Of a DNA stretch of 64,000 nucleotides, positions 34,156 through 45,688 are shown piece by piece. The notes beneath the pieces are model-generated. The model saw only the letters and a list, made by a program, of their open reading frames with translations. It searched no databases and was not told the origin of the DNA. This stretch comes from Phymorhynchus buccinoides (Eukaryota > Mollusca > Gastropoda > Neogastropoda > Raphitomidae). The stretch lies in contig CM065703.1 of the NCBI GenBank assembly GCA_017654935.2, positions 43,566,790 through 43,630,789 of the forward strand, in the 5' to 3' direction. How positions within the stretch are numbered: position 1 is the stretch's first letter; each line of letters starts with the position of its first letter. The position numbers were made by a program, and so were the translations under genes.

Positions 34156-34224
34156 TCGCTTACCTGGCCATAGTTTTTTCATCATTACCTAATCTCATTG
34201 TAAGCCTACTTGTTTGACAATTAC

Positions 34225-35076
34225 TAACGTTACGTATATATGTGTGGAGGTGTGAGGTGTTGTGGACGTAGCATCTCTTGTCGCCACTTCAGCGTGTTTT
34301 GTCCAAACATTCATCTTGATACGTTGTTACAGATTGTTTCTGACGTTAAGATTTTCTTTCACCAGTACTAATAGTATTGTTACTTCATCTGTGATTACCA
34401 ATATCTCGTGTACGTGGAAATGAGAGGTGTTTGGACGTACCATCTCTTATCGCCACTTCAGTTTACCCTATAGTTTCATCTCTATTAGTGTCAAACACTG
34501 ATCTGACTTTGTTTTGTTTCATCAATACTAATTGGATTATTGCTTGATTTGTGATTACTAATATCTCATGTACTTAGAAATGATAGGTGTTTTGGACGCA
34601 GCATCTCTTATCGCCACTTCAGTTTACCCTATAGTTTAATCGTAATGTAAAACGCTAATCTAACGTTATCTTTGGTTTAATCAGTACTAATAATAGTATT
34701 ATTACTTCATTTACGATTACTAATATATCGTGTACGTGGAAATGAGAGGTGTTTTGGACGCAGCATCTCTTATCGCCACTTCAGTTTACCCTATAGTTTC
34801 ATCGTAATGTCAAACACTAATCTAACGTTATGTTTTGTATTATTCATTTACGATTAATAATATCTCGTGTACGTGGAAATGAAAGGTGTTTTGGACGTGC
34901 CATCTCTTATCGCTACTTGTTTGATCTAAGGTTTCATCTCTATAGTGTCAAACACTGATCTGACTTTGTTTCGTTTCATCAGTACTAATTGCATCATTAC
35001 TTCATTTATGATTACTAATATCTCATGTACGTGGAAATGAGAGGTGTTCTGGACGCAGCATCTCTTATCGCCACTT
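34225..35076 (-). repeat. Diverged ~160-bp tandem repeat (copy 2)
   Basis: Inverted homologue of 9617-10490. It ends directly at the 3' end of the LINE; the part corresponding to 9440-9617 is missing. Confidence 0.85.
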
Positions 35077-35077
35077 A

Positions 35078-35870
35078 GGAGATCAGTTTTAGCTGCGCCC
35101 AATAAGGGCAATGCAACTAATGGGGATCTATAAGATTGACTATACTATGTTACTATTTTAATGGACATTGGGTGTTTTCATGCATTAGTCTCTCTCTCTC
35201 TCTTCTCTCTCTCTCTCTGTCTCTCTTGTTTCCGTCTCCAAGCTGTTGGTAGGGCTGGTTTTCTTCACAGACGCGGCTCTCTCTCTCTTGTTTCCGTCTC
35301 CAGGCTGTTAGTGGTGCATAGGGTTGGTTTTCTTCACACACGCGGCGCAGAGATACGGTGCTGTTCTGTCTTGTCGCTGTTTCTCGCGTTGCAGTAAGGG
35401 GTTCAGCGGCTATAGCCTAGCTGCTGGACTAATTCTGGCACTGTTTCCTTTCTCGGCTGGCCCACTGGCTGTGTTGTCTGTCTGGTTTCAGTCTCTTGGC
35501 CCTCCAGGCTGCGTAGTTGTTGGTCGGAAAGGGGCAGGCCTAGGCTTCGTTCAGTCGCCTGCTGAGCTGTGGGTCTAGTTAGTAGGCCTATCGTAGACAA
35601 GTAGGCCTATTTTCTTCAACATTCACCCGCATTCATATCATACAATATGTACCTATGATGTGCCTAGCGTTTATTTAGAACCCCATGGACATCATCTCTC
35701 CTTGTTTTTGTTTTTGTTTTTTTTCTTCCTTTTTTTGTATTATATAATATTTATTAAACATAATTTTAATGCATTTTTATTCTGTAGGTACAATAGCATG
35801 CACATAATACATCATGCGGAAAAGTGTTTAGTAGACGTTCTATTAACAAATATTTATTACAAACGTGTCT
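35078..35870 (-). other. 3' UTR of LINE element A
   Basis: Non-coding 3' region, including CT-rich stretches near 35190-35290 and an A-rich/T-rich tract near 35710. Homologous to 50700-51500 in element B. Confidence 0.7.
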
Positions 35871-35875
35871 ATTCC

Positions 35876-36007
<132 letters not shown>

Positions 36008-36011
36008 CGTT

Positions 36012-39000
36012 TCAGATCAAAATGTTTCTGAGCGATAGCTCCCTTTCAAACAAGATTTTGATGTTTGATCTTTCTCCGTATCTGTATTTGCTGATACACA
36101 TTTTGGCGATTATGATTAGATGGTTAATCACATTTCGGTCACGTTTAGAAATAGCGTCATCATGAAAACCTAGCAGAGCCAAATGCTCTGTGATCCTGAT
36201 TGTCTTTTGTATTCTAGCATAGACTTCCTTCTCTACTAGGTCCCAAACGCTTTTGATTTTTTCGCACTGAAAGAAGAAATGCTCGATGAAGTCTATTTCA
36301 TTGGCATTGCACACGTTGCATTTGTTGGAGTTAGCGATGCCCAATTTAGCTAACAGTATGTTGGTGGGGTAAATATTATGCATTATTTTCCACTGTAGGA
36401 CCCGTAGTCGTGTTTCTTTTGTACATTTGAAGATGGAGTTCCAATGCTCTTTTGTTATTTCTGCGTTCAATTTATGTCTCCAAAAATTTACAGCACATGG
36501 TTGAGCTTTTTCTAAGAGCTCCCTACGAAAGTCTTTGCATTTCATGTGTTTTATGGGCTTTCCATTAAGAATTAGGTTTCCCACATCTTGGTCTTCGTTG
36601 TTGACGGCAAGGAATTTGTTTTTGTTTTTGAGGCGGTTAAATGCTGCCTTGACTGCGTTGTATTCTAGAAGACGTTGTGGCGCTCTACCAACTTTCTCTT
36701 CTATCTGCTGGAAAGAGATGATGTCGTTGTTGTCGTTCAGTATATCGTTCACTGTAGTAATGCCTTTCCTAATCCACTCTCTTATAAATAGGCATCTATT
36801 TTGATAGGTGAAATTCTGGTTATTCCACAACACTGAGTTTAGGAAGAGTTCGTCTGTTGTCACATTTTTTTGGCGGATTTTGAGCCATGCACAGAGTACT
36901 TTATACCAGAACCCTCCACTATAATTGTTCAAGCCGTTTAGATTTTTAGGATTAAGCCAAGTCGTAAAAACGGAAAGATTGTTTCCCAGTTTAGAAAACA
37001 GCTGTTTGGGAAAGGCTGTCCATGCGCTGTCGGTTTCACTGTGAAGAAGTTTGGGGACCCACGTTAGGAGTAGTGCTTCTTGCAGTGTTTTCAGGTCGAT
37101 CACATTGAGTCCTCCGTTGTCCACGTCTTGTGCTAGGATGATGCGTTTGACTTTTTCAAAGGCCTTTTTGTTGTTGTATTTCTTTTTCCATATGAAGGTG
37201 TATATAATTCGGTTAATTTTATTTAATATGTCTTCAGGGATAGTAATTGATTGCATAACATAGATGAGCTGAGATGTAATAAACGTTTTTACTATAATTA
37301 TTTTACCATAAATAGTGAGGTTCCTTCTAGACCATTGTTTGATGGTTCGTTGTATGTTGTCAACTTTTTGTGTCCAGTTGTCGTCAATATTACAAGCAGT
37401 GGTGTCGCTTCTAAAGTGTATTCCTAGAATTTTGACTTGTCTTGTCCATTTTAAATTATGTGGCTGGTCCCGGTTGTCTTTCTGCTGCCCGAGCCACATT
37501 GCTACTGTTTTTTGTTTATTCATTCTGAGCCCTGAAATAGATGCGAAGGCTTCAAAAATGAATATTGCAATGTCTAGGTCTTCTCTGCTTCTTAAGAACA
37601 GGGTAGTATCGTCCGCAAACTGTTGGATTTTTATAACAGTGGATAAGAAGTTGGCAGCGTTGGTGGGCCTTGGTATGTTTATTCCAGATATGTTGCTGTT
37701 TCGTATTTTGTAAGCTAGAAGTTCGACTGCTAAAACAAAAAGCAGTGGGGAAAGGGGACAGCCTTGTCTGATCCCTCTTTCCACTTGGATGGGTTCTGAT
37801 ATCCACCCGTAGTGACTTATAGAGCTGTTTGCCTGTGTGAGAAGCGTGCGAGTCCAGTGTATGAAGTCAGGTCCGAATCCAAAGCGTTTGAGGCTATTTA
37901 GTATAAATTGTTTGGATATGGTGTCAAACGCTTTTGTAAAATCTATGCCTACTAATAGCCCAGGAAGATTTTCGCTGTTGAGATAGTTAATTACATCATC
38001 CGTTGTTCTCAGAATATTTGCAATGTTTCTACCTTTTATAAATCCACACTGGTCTTGTGAGATGAGTGAATTTAAAATGGATTGTATTCTTATAGACATA
38101 CTTTTTGCCAGTAATTTGTAGTCCGTGTTCAGAAGAGTGATAGGACGCCAGTTAGATAGTTTGTCCCGGGGAAGATTTTTACCTTTATGTAGCAGAGTGA
38201 TGATCCCCCTTTGTTGAGAATATGTTAACTGTCCATGTTGGAAGGAGTAAATGTACGATTCAAACAGCATGGTTTTTATTTTGTGCCAGAAGATTTTGTA
38301 GAATTCAGTTGTAAGACCATCACATCCTGGGGAAGAGCCATTTTTCATTTCTTTAAGTGCCTCCGTCAGTTCAGTTTCTGTTACTGGGCCTTCGCAGGTG
38401 TTGTGTTCATCTTCATTTAAGGTTGGAAGAGTGATGTTTTCGCCTAAGAAGTCAGTTATTGATTTTTCGTCTCCAGTTACAGAATTGTCCGCTGCATAGA
38501 GTTGAGTGTAGAATTTGACTTGTTCCTTTAACACTTCTGCTTGGTTGGTTACTGTGAGGCCTTCTTCAGTTTTGAGCATCGTTATTGTATTATTTGCTGC
38601 CTTGGTCTTTTCTAGTCCCAGGAAATACGCCGTGTTTTTCTCTCCTTCCTCTATGAATTTCGTCCTTGATCTTATCTGTGCCCCTTGTGCAGAGGCTAGT
38701 GCACTGATTTCTATTTCTGTTTTAAGTTTAACCATATCTGCAAGAAGATGTGGAGCACTGGGATTTTGGGCAAGTTTTCTCTCAATGTCACAAAGCTTAC
38801 TAACAGCCTCCTCTTGGCGGGTACGTTCCGATTTTCGTTTAGTTTTTGAGTAGTTTATTGTTAGCTCTCTGATTTTGATTTTGTACAGTTCCCATTTTGT
38901 GTGCGCATTCGTTTGAGAGTGATCCTGCGTGAACTGCTCCGTAAAGCCATTAATTTTATTAATGTACTCTTTATCTTTCAGTAGGCTATTATTAAATTTC

Positions 39001-39749
39001 CAATAGGTTGGGCCTCGAGTATAGTTATGGAAAACGATAGTTGTCAAAAGTGCTCTGTGGTCAGAGTGGGGGAAAGATATTATTTCGCTCTGTTCTATGT
39101 AAGGTAGAAGGTTATTTGAAATGAAGGTGTAGTCAATGCGTCTGGCTGTGAACGGCTGATGACGGCACCATGTGTATTCTTTGTCCTCTGGGTGGTGTGT
39201 TCTCCAGCTGTCGTGCACGTCGAGGTCTATTGTAAGCTGATTGAGGGCTTCCACTTCTCTATTATTGTGCCGTTCTCCTGTAATGATGTCTAGCTGGTTG
39301 TCTATCACAGAGTTGAAGTCGCCTAATATAATGTTGCTGTGGTTGGTGCAGTGTTCGTCTATTACAGAGCAAACGTGTTGGTAGAACTGTATTTTTTCAG
39401 CTGTAAATTGTGGTGCATATGCATTTGTTATTAGCAGTTTGTTTGTTCCTATGTCCATTTCAATTAATAGCGTGCGATTGTCTTTGTGCAGACATTGCGT
39501 GGATAACATGTATCGTTTAGACACTAAAATAACTTGGCCTAGACTATGATTGCCACCTAATGAATAGAACAATTTTCCTCCCCACTGAAGTTCCCATAGA
39601 CTAGCTTCTTCTTCTGTGGTTATGTGGGTTTCTTGCATAGCAATAATATCGTATTTTGCTCTCTTTAATTCTTTGAATATGGTAAATCGTTTCTTTTTGT
39701 TTTTTAGTCCTCTCACATTAACGGAAAGTAGGCGTAGCGTATCCACCAT
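36012..39749 (-). CDS. L1/Tx1-like ORF2: APE endonuclease and reverse transcriptase, intact
   Basis: 1245 aa, full length. The APE endonuclease (about 5-235) shows N11, E40 in 'MQETH', 'ILGDFNSV' (D144, N146), D206 and 'HSDHRALLTT' (229-231). The reverse transcriptase (about 465-760) shows 'NWRPITLLNTDYKLLAKS', 'GIDFTKAFDTIS' (601-612), 'RGIRQGCPLSPLLFVLAVE' and catalytic 'FADD' at 711-714. A C-terminal CCHC-like zinc motif has C1144, C1147, H1157, C1162 and 'EHFFFQC'. The wording of the RT motifs is that of the Tx1 branch of the L1 superfamily. The enzyme nicks DNA and reverse-transcribes element RNA at the nick. The start is the first ATG (39749), matched in element B. The intact frame suggests recent activity. 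Confidence 0.95.
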   Translation of the reverse strand: MVDTLRLLSVNVRGLKNKKKRFTIFKELKRAKYDIIAMQETHITTEEEASLWELQWGGKLFYSLGGNHSLGQVILVSKRYMLSTQCLHKDNRTLLIEMDIGTNKLLITNAYAPQFTAEKIQFYQHVCSVIDEHCTNHSNIILGDFNSVIDNQLDIITGERHNNREVEALNQLTIDLDVHDSWRTHHPEDKEYTWCRHQPFTARRIDYTFISNNLLPYIEQSEIISFPHSDHRALLTTIVFHNYTRGPTYWKFNNSLLKDKEYINKINGFTEQFTQDHSQTNAHTKWELYKIKIRELTINYSKTKRKSERTRQEEAVSKLCDIERKLAQNPSAPHLLADMVKLKTEIEISALASAQGAQIRSRTKFIEEGEKNTAYFLGLEKTKAANNTITMLKTEEGLTVTNQAEVLKEQVKFYTQLYAADNSVTGDEKSITDFLGENITLPTLNEDEHNTCEGPVTETELTEALKEMKNGSSPGCDGLTTEFYKIFWHKIKTMLFESYIYSFQHGQLTYSQQRGIITLLHKGKNLPRDKLSNWRPITLLNTDYKLLAKSMSIRIQSILNSLISQDQCGFIKGRNIANILRTTDDVINYLNSENLPGLLVGIDFTKAFDTISKQFILNSLKRFGFGPDFIHWTRTLLTQANSSISHYGWISEPIQVERGIRQGCPLSPLLFVLAVELLAYKIRNSNISGINIPRPTNAANFLSTVIKIQQFADDTTLFLRSREDLDIAIFIFEAFASISGLRMNKQKTVAMWLGQQKDNRDQPHNLKWTRQVKILGIHFRSDTTACNIDDNWTQKVDNIQRTIKQWSRRNLTIYGKIIIVKTFITSQLIYVMQSITIPEDILNKINRIIYTFIWKKKYNNKKAFEKVKRIILAQDVDNGGLNVIDLKTLQEALLLTWVPKLLHSETDSAWTAFPKQLFSKLGNNLSVFTTWLNPKNLNGLNNYSGGFWYKVLCAWLKIRQKNVTTDELFLNSVLWNNQNFTYQNRCLFIREWIRKGITTVNDILNDNNDIISFQQIEEKVGRAPQRLLEYNAVKAAFNRLKNKNKFLAVNNEDQDVGNLILNGKPIKHMKCKDFRRELLEKAQPCAVNFWRHKLNAEITKEHWNSIFKCTKETRLRVLQWKIMHNIYPTNILLAKLGIANSNKCNVCNANEIDFIEHFFFQCEKIKSVWDLVEKEVYARIQKTIRITEHLALLGFHDDAISKRDRNVINHLIIIAKMCISKYRYGERSNIKILFERELSLRNILI

Positions 39750-39841
39750 AACAGAGCATAGCTACAATCATTAGGCATTAATCGTCGCGTCCTTGGGACA
39801 AGCAGTCGTAAGGGTCAGGAACAGAGAAGGGGCGTGTCCAA

Positions 39842-40907
39842 CTAGGTGTCAGAGCACCGCCTCTCTTCCTCTGCTCTCTCTCCTGTGTCTTCTGCCTGCG
39901 GGCTATTCGCTTCCTGATCTGTGGGTGTTGTGCGAGGGTTCTTCATCCTGTTTGGGGCTCTGTGCCGCGGCGTGGAGGGCGATCTGTTGCGCTTGCTACG
40001 GCCTGCAGGCGAGAGTGATCTACTGGCATGTTCCTGCTTCTTGGGTTTCCCTGCTGCTGCTTTGCTGCTGGCAGTGAAGTCCAGTGTAGATTGCTTCGTG
40101 CATTCCTTGCTGTTCTCTGCGCTTGGTGGAGGCGGGAGGGATGGAAGGGTAGGAGTGGTGAGTAAGAGGGGGAGGAGGGGGGTAGGAGGAGGGGGAGGGG
40201 GAGGGGGGGAGGTGGGAGGGGGGAGGAGGAAGGAGTAGGCAAGCGCTGTCTCCCTTCTTGTGTCCGTCTTGAAGACAGACTTTGCACTTGGTCTGGGCCC
40301 TGCATGCACTAACGTGGTGTGTAGTAGCCAGACAGTTGGAGCAGACAGTGTTGGCTTTCTGTTCTTTGTGGAAAAGGGACACAGACACTCTCCCCATTTT
40401 CACGGATTTTGGTAGTGGCGTTTTCGGGGTTTCTATGAAGATAAATCTTCGTCCCGTGTTCCAGTTAGAGAGCTTGCCGTTTTCCCATCTCACTTTTTCA
40501 TTCATGAGACGGGAACATGGTTTGAGCTGCAAGGTTTGCAGGATGAAGTTGAAGATTTCTTCATTCGGGAATTCCCAGGGGATATTCCCGATGGTAAGAC
40601 GAGTGGTGGGGATTTCCCGTTCTTCCCCATCCTCGTCTTGTCTCACAAAGGGGTTTTTGTCCGTTGGGTGGATTATGTATCCCCGTAGTGTCAGTCCTTT
40701 TGTGAGTAGCTTTACTCTAGCTTCTAGGTCTCTTGGATAGAGTCGCCACAGCGATCCTATCCTTTGTGCTGCTTCAATGTTATTGTGTCCAGTCACTTTC
40801 TCCGCAGCAACACACAGTTCTAAAGTGGAGTAATCCTTGTTCTCAGCAGCGGGCAGCGCGCGGGTGTGAATGAATACTGGTGGCACCGGCGCCTGTACTG
40901 CCGCCAT
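39842..40907 (-). pseudogene. L1/Tx1-like ORF1, frameshifted in proline-rich tract
   Basis: Starts at a strong-context ATG (agcATGg). The N-terminal part is intact: RRM-like region at about 101-182 and two zinc knuckles (C189, C192, H197, C202 and C208, C211, H216, C223). It then enters a Pro-rich, C-rich DNA tract (about 40140-40240), where it changes frame relative to element B; the frame continuing with 'SAENSKECTKQ' runs 40130-39842. The 295-aa product of the first frame keeps the likely nucleic-acid-binding parts, so loss of function is not certain. The tract itself varies in length between the two LINEs. Confidence 0.8.
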
Positions 40908-41138
40908 GCTGCCCCGCTGGCAGCAGCCTGCAGATGCAGACACTTGTCTCTGGATTGTAGACTATAAATCACACTAATACTTATAAAACTTAGGTAAAAC
41001 AATAAAGCAACACCTGATAGTTATATTCACAAACACGAAAGGAATGGATGACACATGATGAAGTCCGAATAAGTTGGGTTTTGGTGGGAGTGGTAGACAT
41101 ATGTGCTGTCCGACCTCGGGCAGCTACCGGAAGCGTTA

Positions 41139-41641
41139 TAGATAACTGTTCCCCCTAATGATCCTTGCTCAACATTGATCTGACGTTGTAGATGACTGTT
41201 CCCCCTAATACCTTGCTCAACATTGATCTGACGCCTAATACCTTGCTCATTGATCTGACGTTATATATGACTGTTCCCCTTAATACCTTGCTCAACATTG
41301 ATCTGACGTTATAGATAACTGTTCCCCCTAATACCTTGCTCATTGATCTGACGTTGTAGATAACTGTTCCCCTTAATACCTTGCTCAACATTGATCTGAC
41401 GTTATAGATGACTATTCCCCCTAATACCTTGCTCAACATTGATCTGACGTTATAGATGACTGTTCCCCTTAATACCTTGCTCAACATTGATCTGACGTTG
41501 TAGATGACTATTCCCCCTAATACCTTGCTCATTGATCTGACGTTGTAGATGACTTCCCCTTAATACCTTGCTTAACATTGATCTGACGTTGTAGATGACT
41601 GTTCCCCTTAATACCTTGCTTAACATTGATCTGACGTTATA
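41139..41641 (-). repeat. 48/45-bp minisatellite, about 11 units (copy 2)
   Basis: Inverted homologue of the start of the copy-1 array, including the 27-bp deleted unit (about 41220-41260). Unit order matches copy 1 up to about position 8416, where LINE element A begins. Confidence 0.94.
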
Positions 41642-42257
41642 GATGGTCTGTACTGTTATTACTAGCGTCACCAATGAACGTTTGGAAGTGAGGAGTGTCA
41701 TGGACGTGGTATTTCTAATGTCGCTGGAGTACCATTGGTCCTGTTCCACTCCATGTCACTCCATGTCTTGCCAAGTTCGTCTGGTATTGCCCTGTGACCC
41801 ATTCTATCAACACGTACCATTGGTTCTGTTCCACTCCATGTCTTGTCAAGTTCATGTGGTATTGTCCTGTGACCCATTCTATCAACACCTACCACTGGTC
41901 CTGTTCCACTCCATGTCTTGTCAAGTTCGTCTGGTATTGCCCTTGTGACCCATTCTATCAACACGTGTGGACACGGGAAATGGGTGGGGCGTAACCGTTG
42001 CTCGTTTTCCATGTTCATTTAGTTACCTGTCCCTAAGCTCAAAACAATATATCAAATTTACAAACCTTTCATTTTGATTTTCGAATCTCGATCCAAACTA
42101 ACATCTCGCTTTTTGTGGCAAGAAGAGGTGCAATGGGCGTAGCATTTTGTACTGCCACATGGTATGTTGCATTCTGCTAATGTCACACCCATACATACAC
42201 ACGCGCACGCGCACGCACGCACGCACGCACACACGCACGCACACGCACACGCACACG

Positions 42258-42299
<42 letters not shown>

Positions 42300-42569
42300 A
42301 CACACACACACACACAACTATGCACAATAACAGCGTGTTGATGTGGAAATGAAAGCGTTGTGGACATCAGCATTATGCCATTTTCACTGGAGCAAATCGT
42401 TTTATCGTCTCATTCTATCATCAGCTTACATCGTGTTAACCGTAGGATTGCACACTGTTCTTGACTCAACGCTATGGCATCCCATGTGTGTCAAAATGAA
42501 ATGTGGAACAGGCGTTACCTCGTATCATTTTCACTTGTGCATCAAGGTCCTGATCTTTTATCCTACCTT
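41642..42569 (-). other. Module spacer, 76-bp triplicate and (CA)n in copy 2
   Basis: Triplicate at about 41740-41965, CA/CG alternating tract at 42195-42315 (longer than in copy 1), then diverged ~165-bp units. No gene seen. Confidence 0.7.
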
Positions 42570-43399
42570 CCATTCGTCATAGAACTGCACACATGTCTGG
42601 TCTTTACAATGTCTAGCATCTTTTATCCTATGTCATTGTATCCTACCTTCTATTCGTCATAGAACTGCACACATGTCTGGTCTTTACAATGTCTAGCATC
42701 TTTTATCCTATGTCATTGTATCCTACCTTCTATTCGTCATAGAACTGCACACATGTCTGGTCTTTACAATGTCTAGCATCTTTTATCCTATGTCATTGTA
42801 TCCTACCTTCCATTCGTCATAGAACTGCACACATGTCTGGTCTTTACAATGTCTAGCATCTTTTATCCTATGTCATTGTATCCTACCTTCTATTCGTCAG
42901 AGAACGGCACACATGTCTGGTCTTTACAATGTCTAGCATCTTTTATCCTATGTCATTGTATCCTACCTTCTATTCGTCATAGAACTGCACACATGTCTGG
43001 TCTTTACAATGTCTAGCATCTTTTATCCTATGTCATTGTATCCTACCTTCTATTCGTCAGAGAACGGCACACATGTCTGGTCTTTACAATGTCTAGCATC
43101 TTTTATCCTATGTCATTGTATCCTACCTTCTATTCGTCAGAGAACGGCACACATGTCTGGTCTTTACAATGTCTAGCATCTTTTATCCTATGTCATTGTA
43201 TCCTACCTTCTATTCGTCAGAGAACGGCACACATGTCTGGTCTTTACAATGTCTAGCATCTTTTATCCTATGTCATTGTATCCTACCTTCTATTCGTCAG
43301 AGAACGGCACACATGTCTGGTCTTTACAATGTCTAGCATCTTTTATCCTATGTCATTGTATCCTACCTTCTATTCGTCAGAGAACGGCACACATGTCTG
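42570..43399 (-). repeat. 80-bp satellite, about 10 units (copy 2, minus orientation)
   Basis: Reverse complement of the satellite at 4595. It breaks within a unit after 'cacacatgtctg' at 43399, where the orientation of the whole region flips. Confidence 0.96.
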
Positions 43400-43458
43400 T
43401 GCTAGACATTGTAAAGACCAGACATGTGTGCAGTTCTATGACGAATGGAAGGTAGGAT

Positions 43459-44380
43459 AAAAGATCAGGACCTTGATGCACAAGTGAAAATGATACGAGG
43501 TAACGCCTGTTCCACATTTCATTTTGACACACATGGGATGCCATAGCGTTGAGTCAAGAACAGTGTGCAATCCTACGGTTAACACGATGTAAGCTGATGA
43601 TAGAATGAGACGATAAAACGATTTGCTCCAGTGAAAATGGCATAATGCTGATGTCCACAACGCTTTCATTTCCACATCAACACGCTGTTATTGTGCATAG
43701 TTGTGTGTGTGTGTGTGTGTGGTGTGTGTGTGTGTGTGTGTGTGTGTGTTGTGCGTGCTGTGTGCGTGTGCGTGTGTTTGCGTGCGTTCGTGTGTGCGTG
43801 CGTGCGTGCGTGCGCGTGCGCGTGTGTATGTATGGGTGTGACATTAGCAGAATGCAACATACCATGTGGCAGTACAAAATGCTACGCCCATTGCACCTCT
43901 TCTTGCCACAAAAAGCGAGATGTTAGTTTGGATCGAGATTCGAAAATCAAAATGAAAGGTTTGTAAATTTGATATATTGTTTTGAGCTTAGGGACAGGTA
44001 ACTAAATGAACATGGAAAACGAGCAACGGTTACGCCCCACCCATTTCCCGTGTCCACACGTGTTGATAGAATGGGTCACAAGGGCAATACCAGACGAACT
44101 TGACAAGACATGGAGTGGAACAGGACCAGTGGTAGGTGTTGATAGAATGGGTCACAGGACAATACCACATGAACTTGACAAGACATGGAGTGGAACAGAA
44201 CCAATGGTACGTGTTGATAGAATGGGTCACAGGGCAATACCAGACGAACTTGGCAAGACATGGAGTGACATTGAGTGGAACAGGACCAATGGTACTCCAG
44301 CGACATTAGAAATACCACGTCCATGACACTCCTCACTTCCAAACGTTCATTGGTGACGCTAGTAATAACAGTACAGACCA
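43459..44380 (+). other. Module spacer, (TG)n and 76-bp triplicate in copy 3
   Basis: Homologue of 7058-7904; TG/CG tract at 43703-43826 and triplicate at about 44062-44295. No gene seen. Confidence 0.7.
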
Positions 44381-45457
44381 TCTATAACGTCAGATCAATG
44401 TTAAGCAAGGTATTAAGGGGAACAGTCATCTACAACGTCAGATCAATGTTAAGCAAGGTATTAAGGGGAAGTCATCTACAACGTCAGATCAATGAGCAAG
44501 GTATTAGGGGGAACAGTCATATATAACGTCAGATCAATGTTGAGCAAGGTATTAGGGGGAACAGTCATCTATAACGTCAGATCAATGTTGAGCAAGGTAT
44601 TAGGGGGAATAGTCATCTATAACGTCAGATCAATGTTGAGCAAGGTATTAAGGGGAACAGTCATCTACAACGTCAGATCAATGAGCAAGGTATTAGGGGG
44701 AACAGTCATCTATAACGTCAGATCAATGTTGAGCAAGGTATTAAGGGGAACAGTCATATATAACGTCAGATCAATGAGCAAGGTATTAGGCGTCAGATCA
44801 ATGTTGAGCAAGGTATTAGGGGGAACAGTCATCTATAACGTCAGATCAATGTTGAGCAAGGTATTAGGGGGAACAGTCATCTATAACGTCAGATCAATGA
44901 GCAAGGTATTAGGCGTCAGATCAATGTTGAGCAAGGTATTAGGGGGAACAGTCATATATAACGTCAGATCAATGTTGAGCAAGGCATTAGGGGGAACAGT
45001 CATCTATAACGTCAGATCAATGTTGAGCAAGGTATTAGGGGGAACAGTCATCTATAACGTCAGATCAATGTTGAGCAAGGTATTAAGGGGAACAGTCATC
45101 TATAACGTCAGATCAATGAGCAAGGTATTAAGGGGAACAGTCATCTATAACGTCAGATCAATGTTGAGCAAGGTATTAAGGGGAACAGTCATATATAACG
45201 TCAGATCAATGAGCAAGGTATTAAGGGGAACAGTCATATATAACGTCAGATCAATGAGCAAGGTATTAAGGGGAACAGTCATATATAACGTCAGATCAAT
45301 GAGCAAGGTATTAAGGGGAACAGTCATCTATAACGTCAGATCAATGAGCAAGGTATTAAGGGGAACAGTCATATATAACGTCAGATCAATGAGCAAGGTA
45401 TTAAGGGGAACAGTCATCTACAACGTCAGATCAATGTTGAGCAAGGTATTAGGGGGA
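44381..45457 (+). repeat. 48/45-bp minisatellite, upstream part (copy 3)
   Basis: About 23 units; two 27-bp deleted units (near 44785 and 44910) where copies 1 and 2 have one. It ends with 'aaggtattaggggga' (45443-45457), which reappears after the LINE. Confidence 0.95.
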
Positions 45458-45688
45458 GGCACTTCCGGTAGCTGCCCGAGGTCGGACAGCACATATATCT
45501 ACCACTCCCACCAAAACCCAACTTATTCGGACTTCATCATGTGTCATCCATTCCTTTCGTGTTTGTGAATATAACTATCAGGTGTTGCTTTATTGCTTTA
45601 CCTAAGTTGTATAAGTATCAGTGTGATATTATTGTCTACAATCCAGAGACAAGTGTCTGCAGCTGCGGGCTGCTGCCAGCGGGGCAGC

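Noticed and set aside
36535..38853. Several 60-130-aa plus-strand frames
   Set aside because: Antisense shadows of the intact LINE ORF2; the same shadows recur opposite element B.
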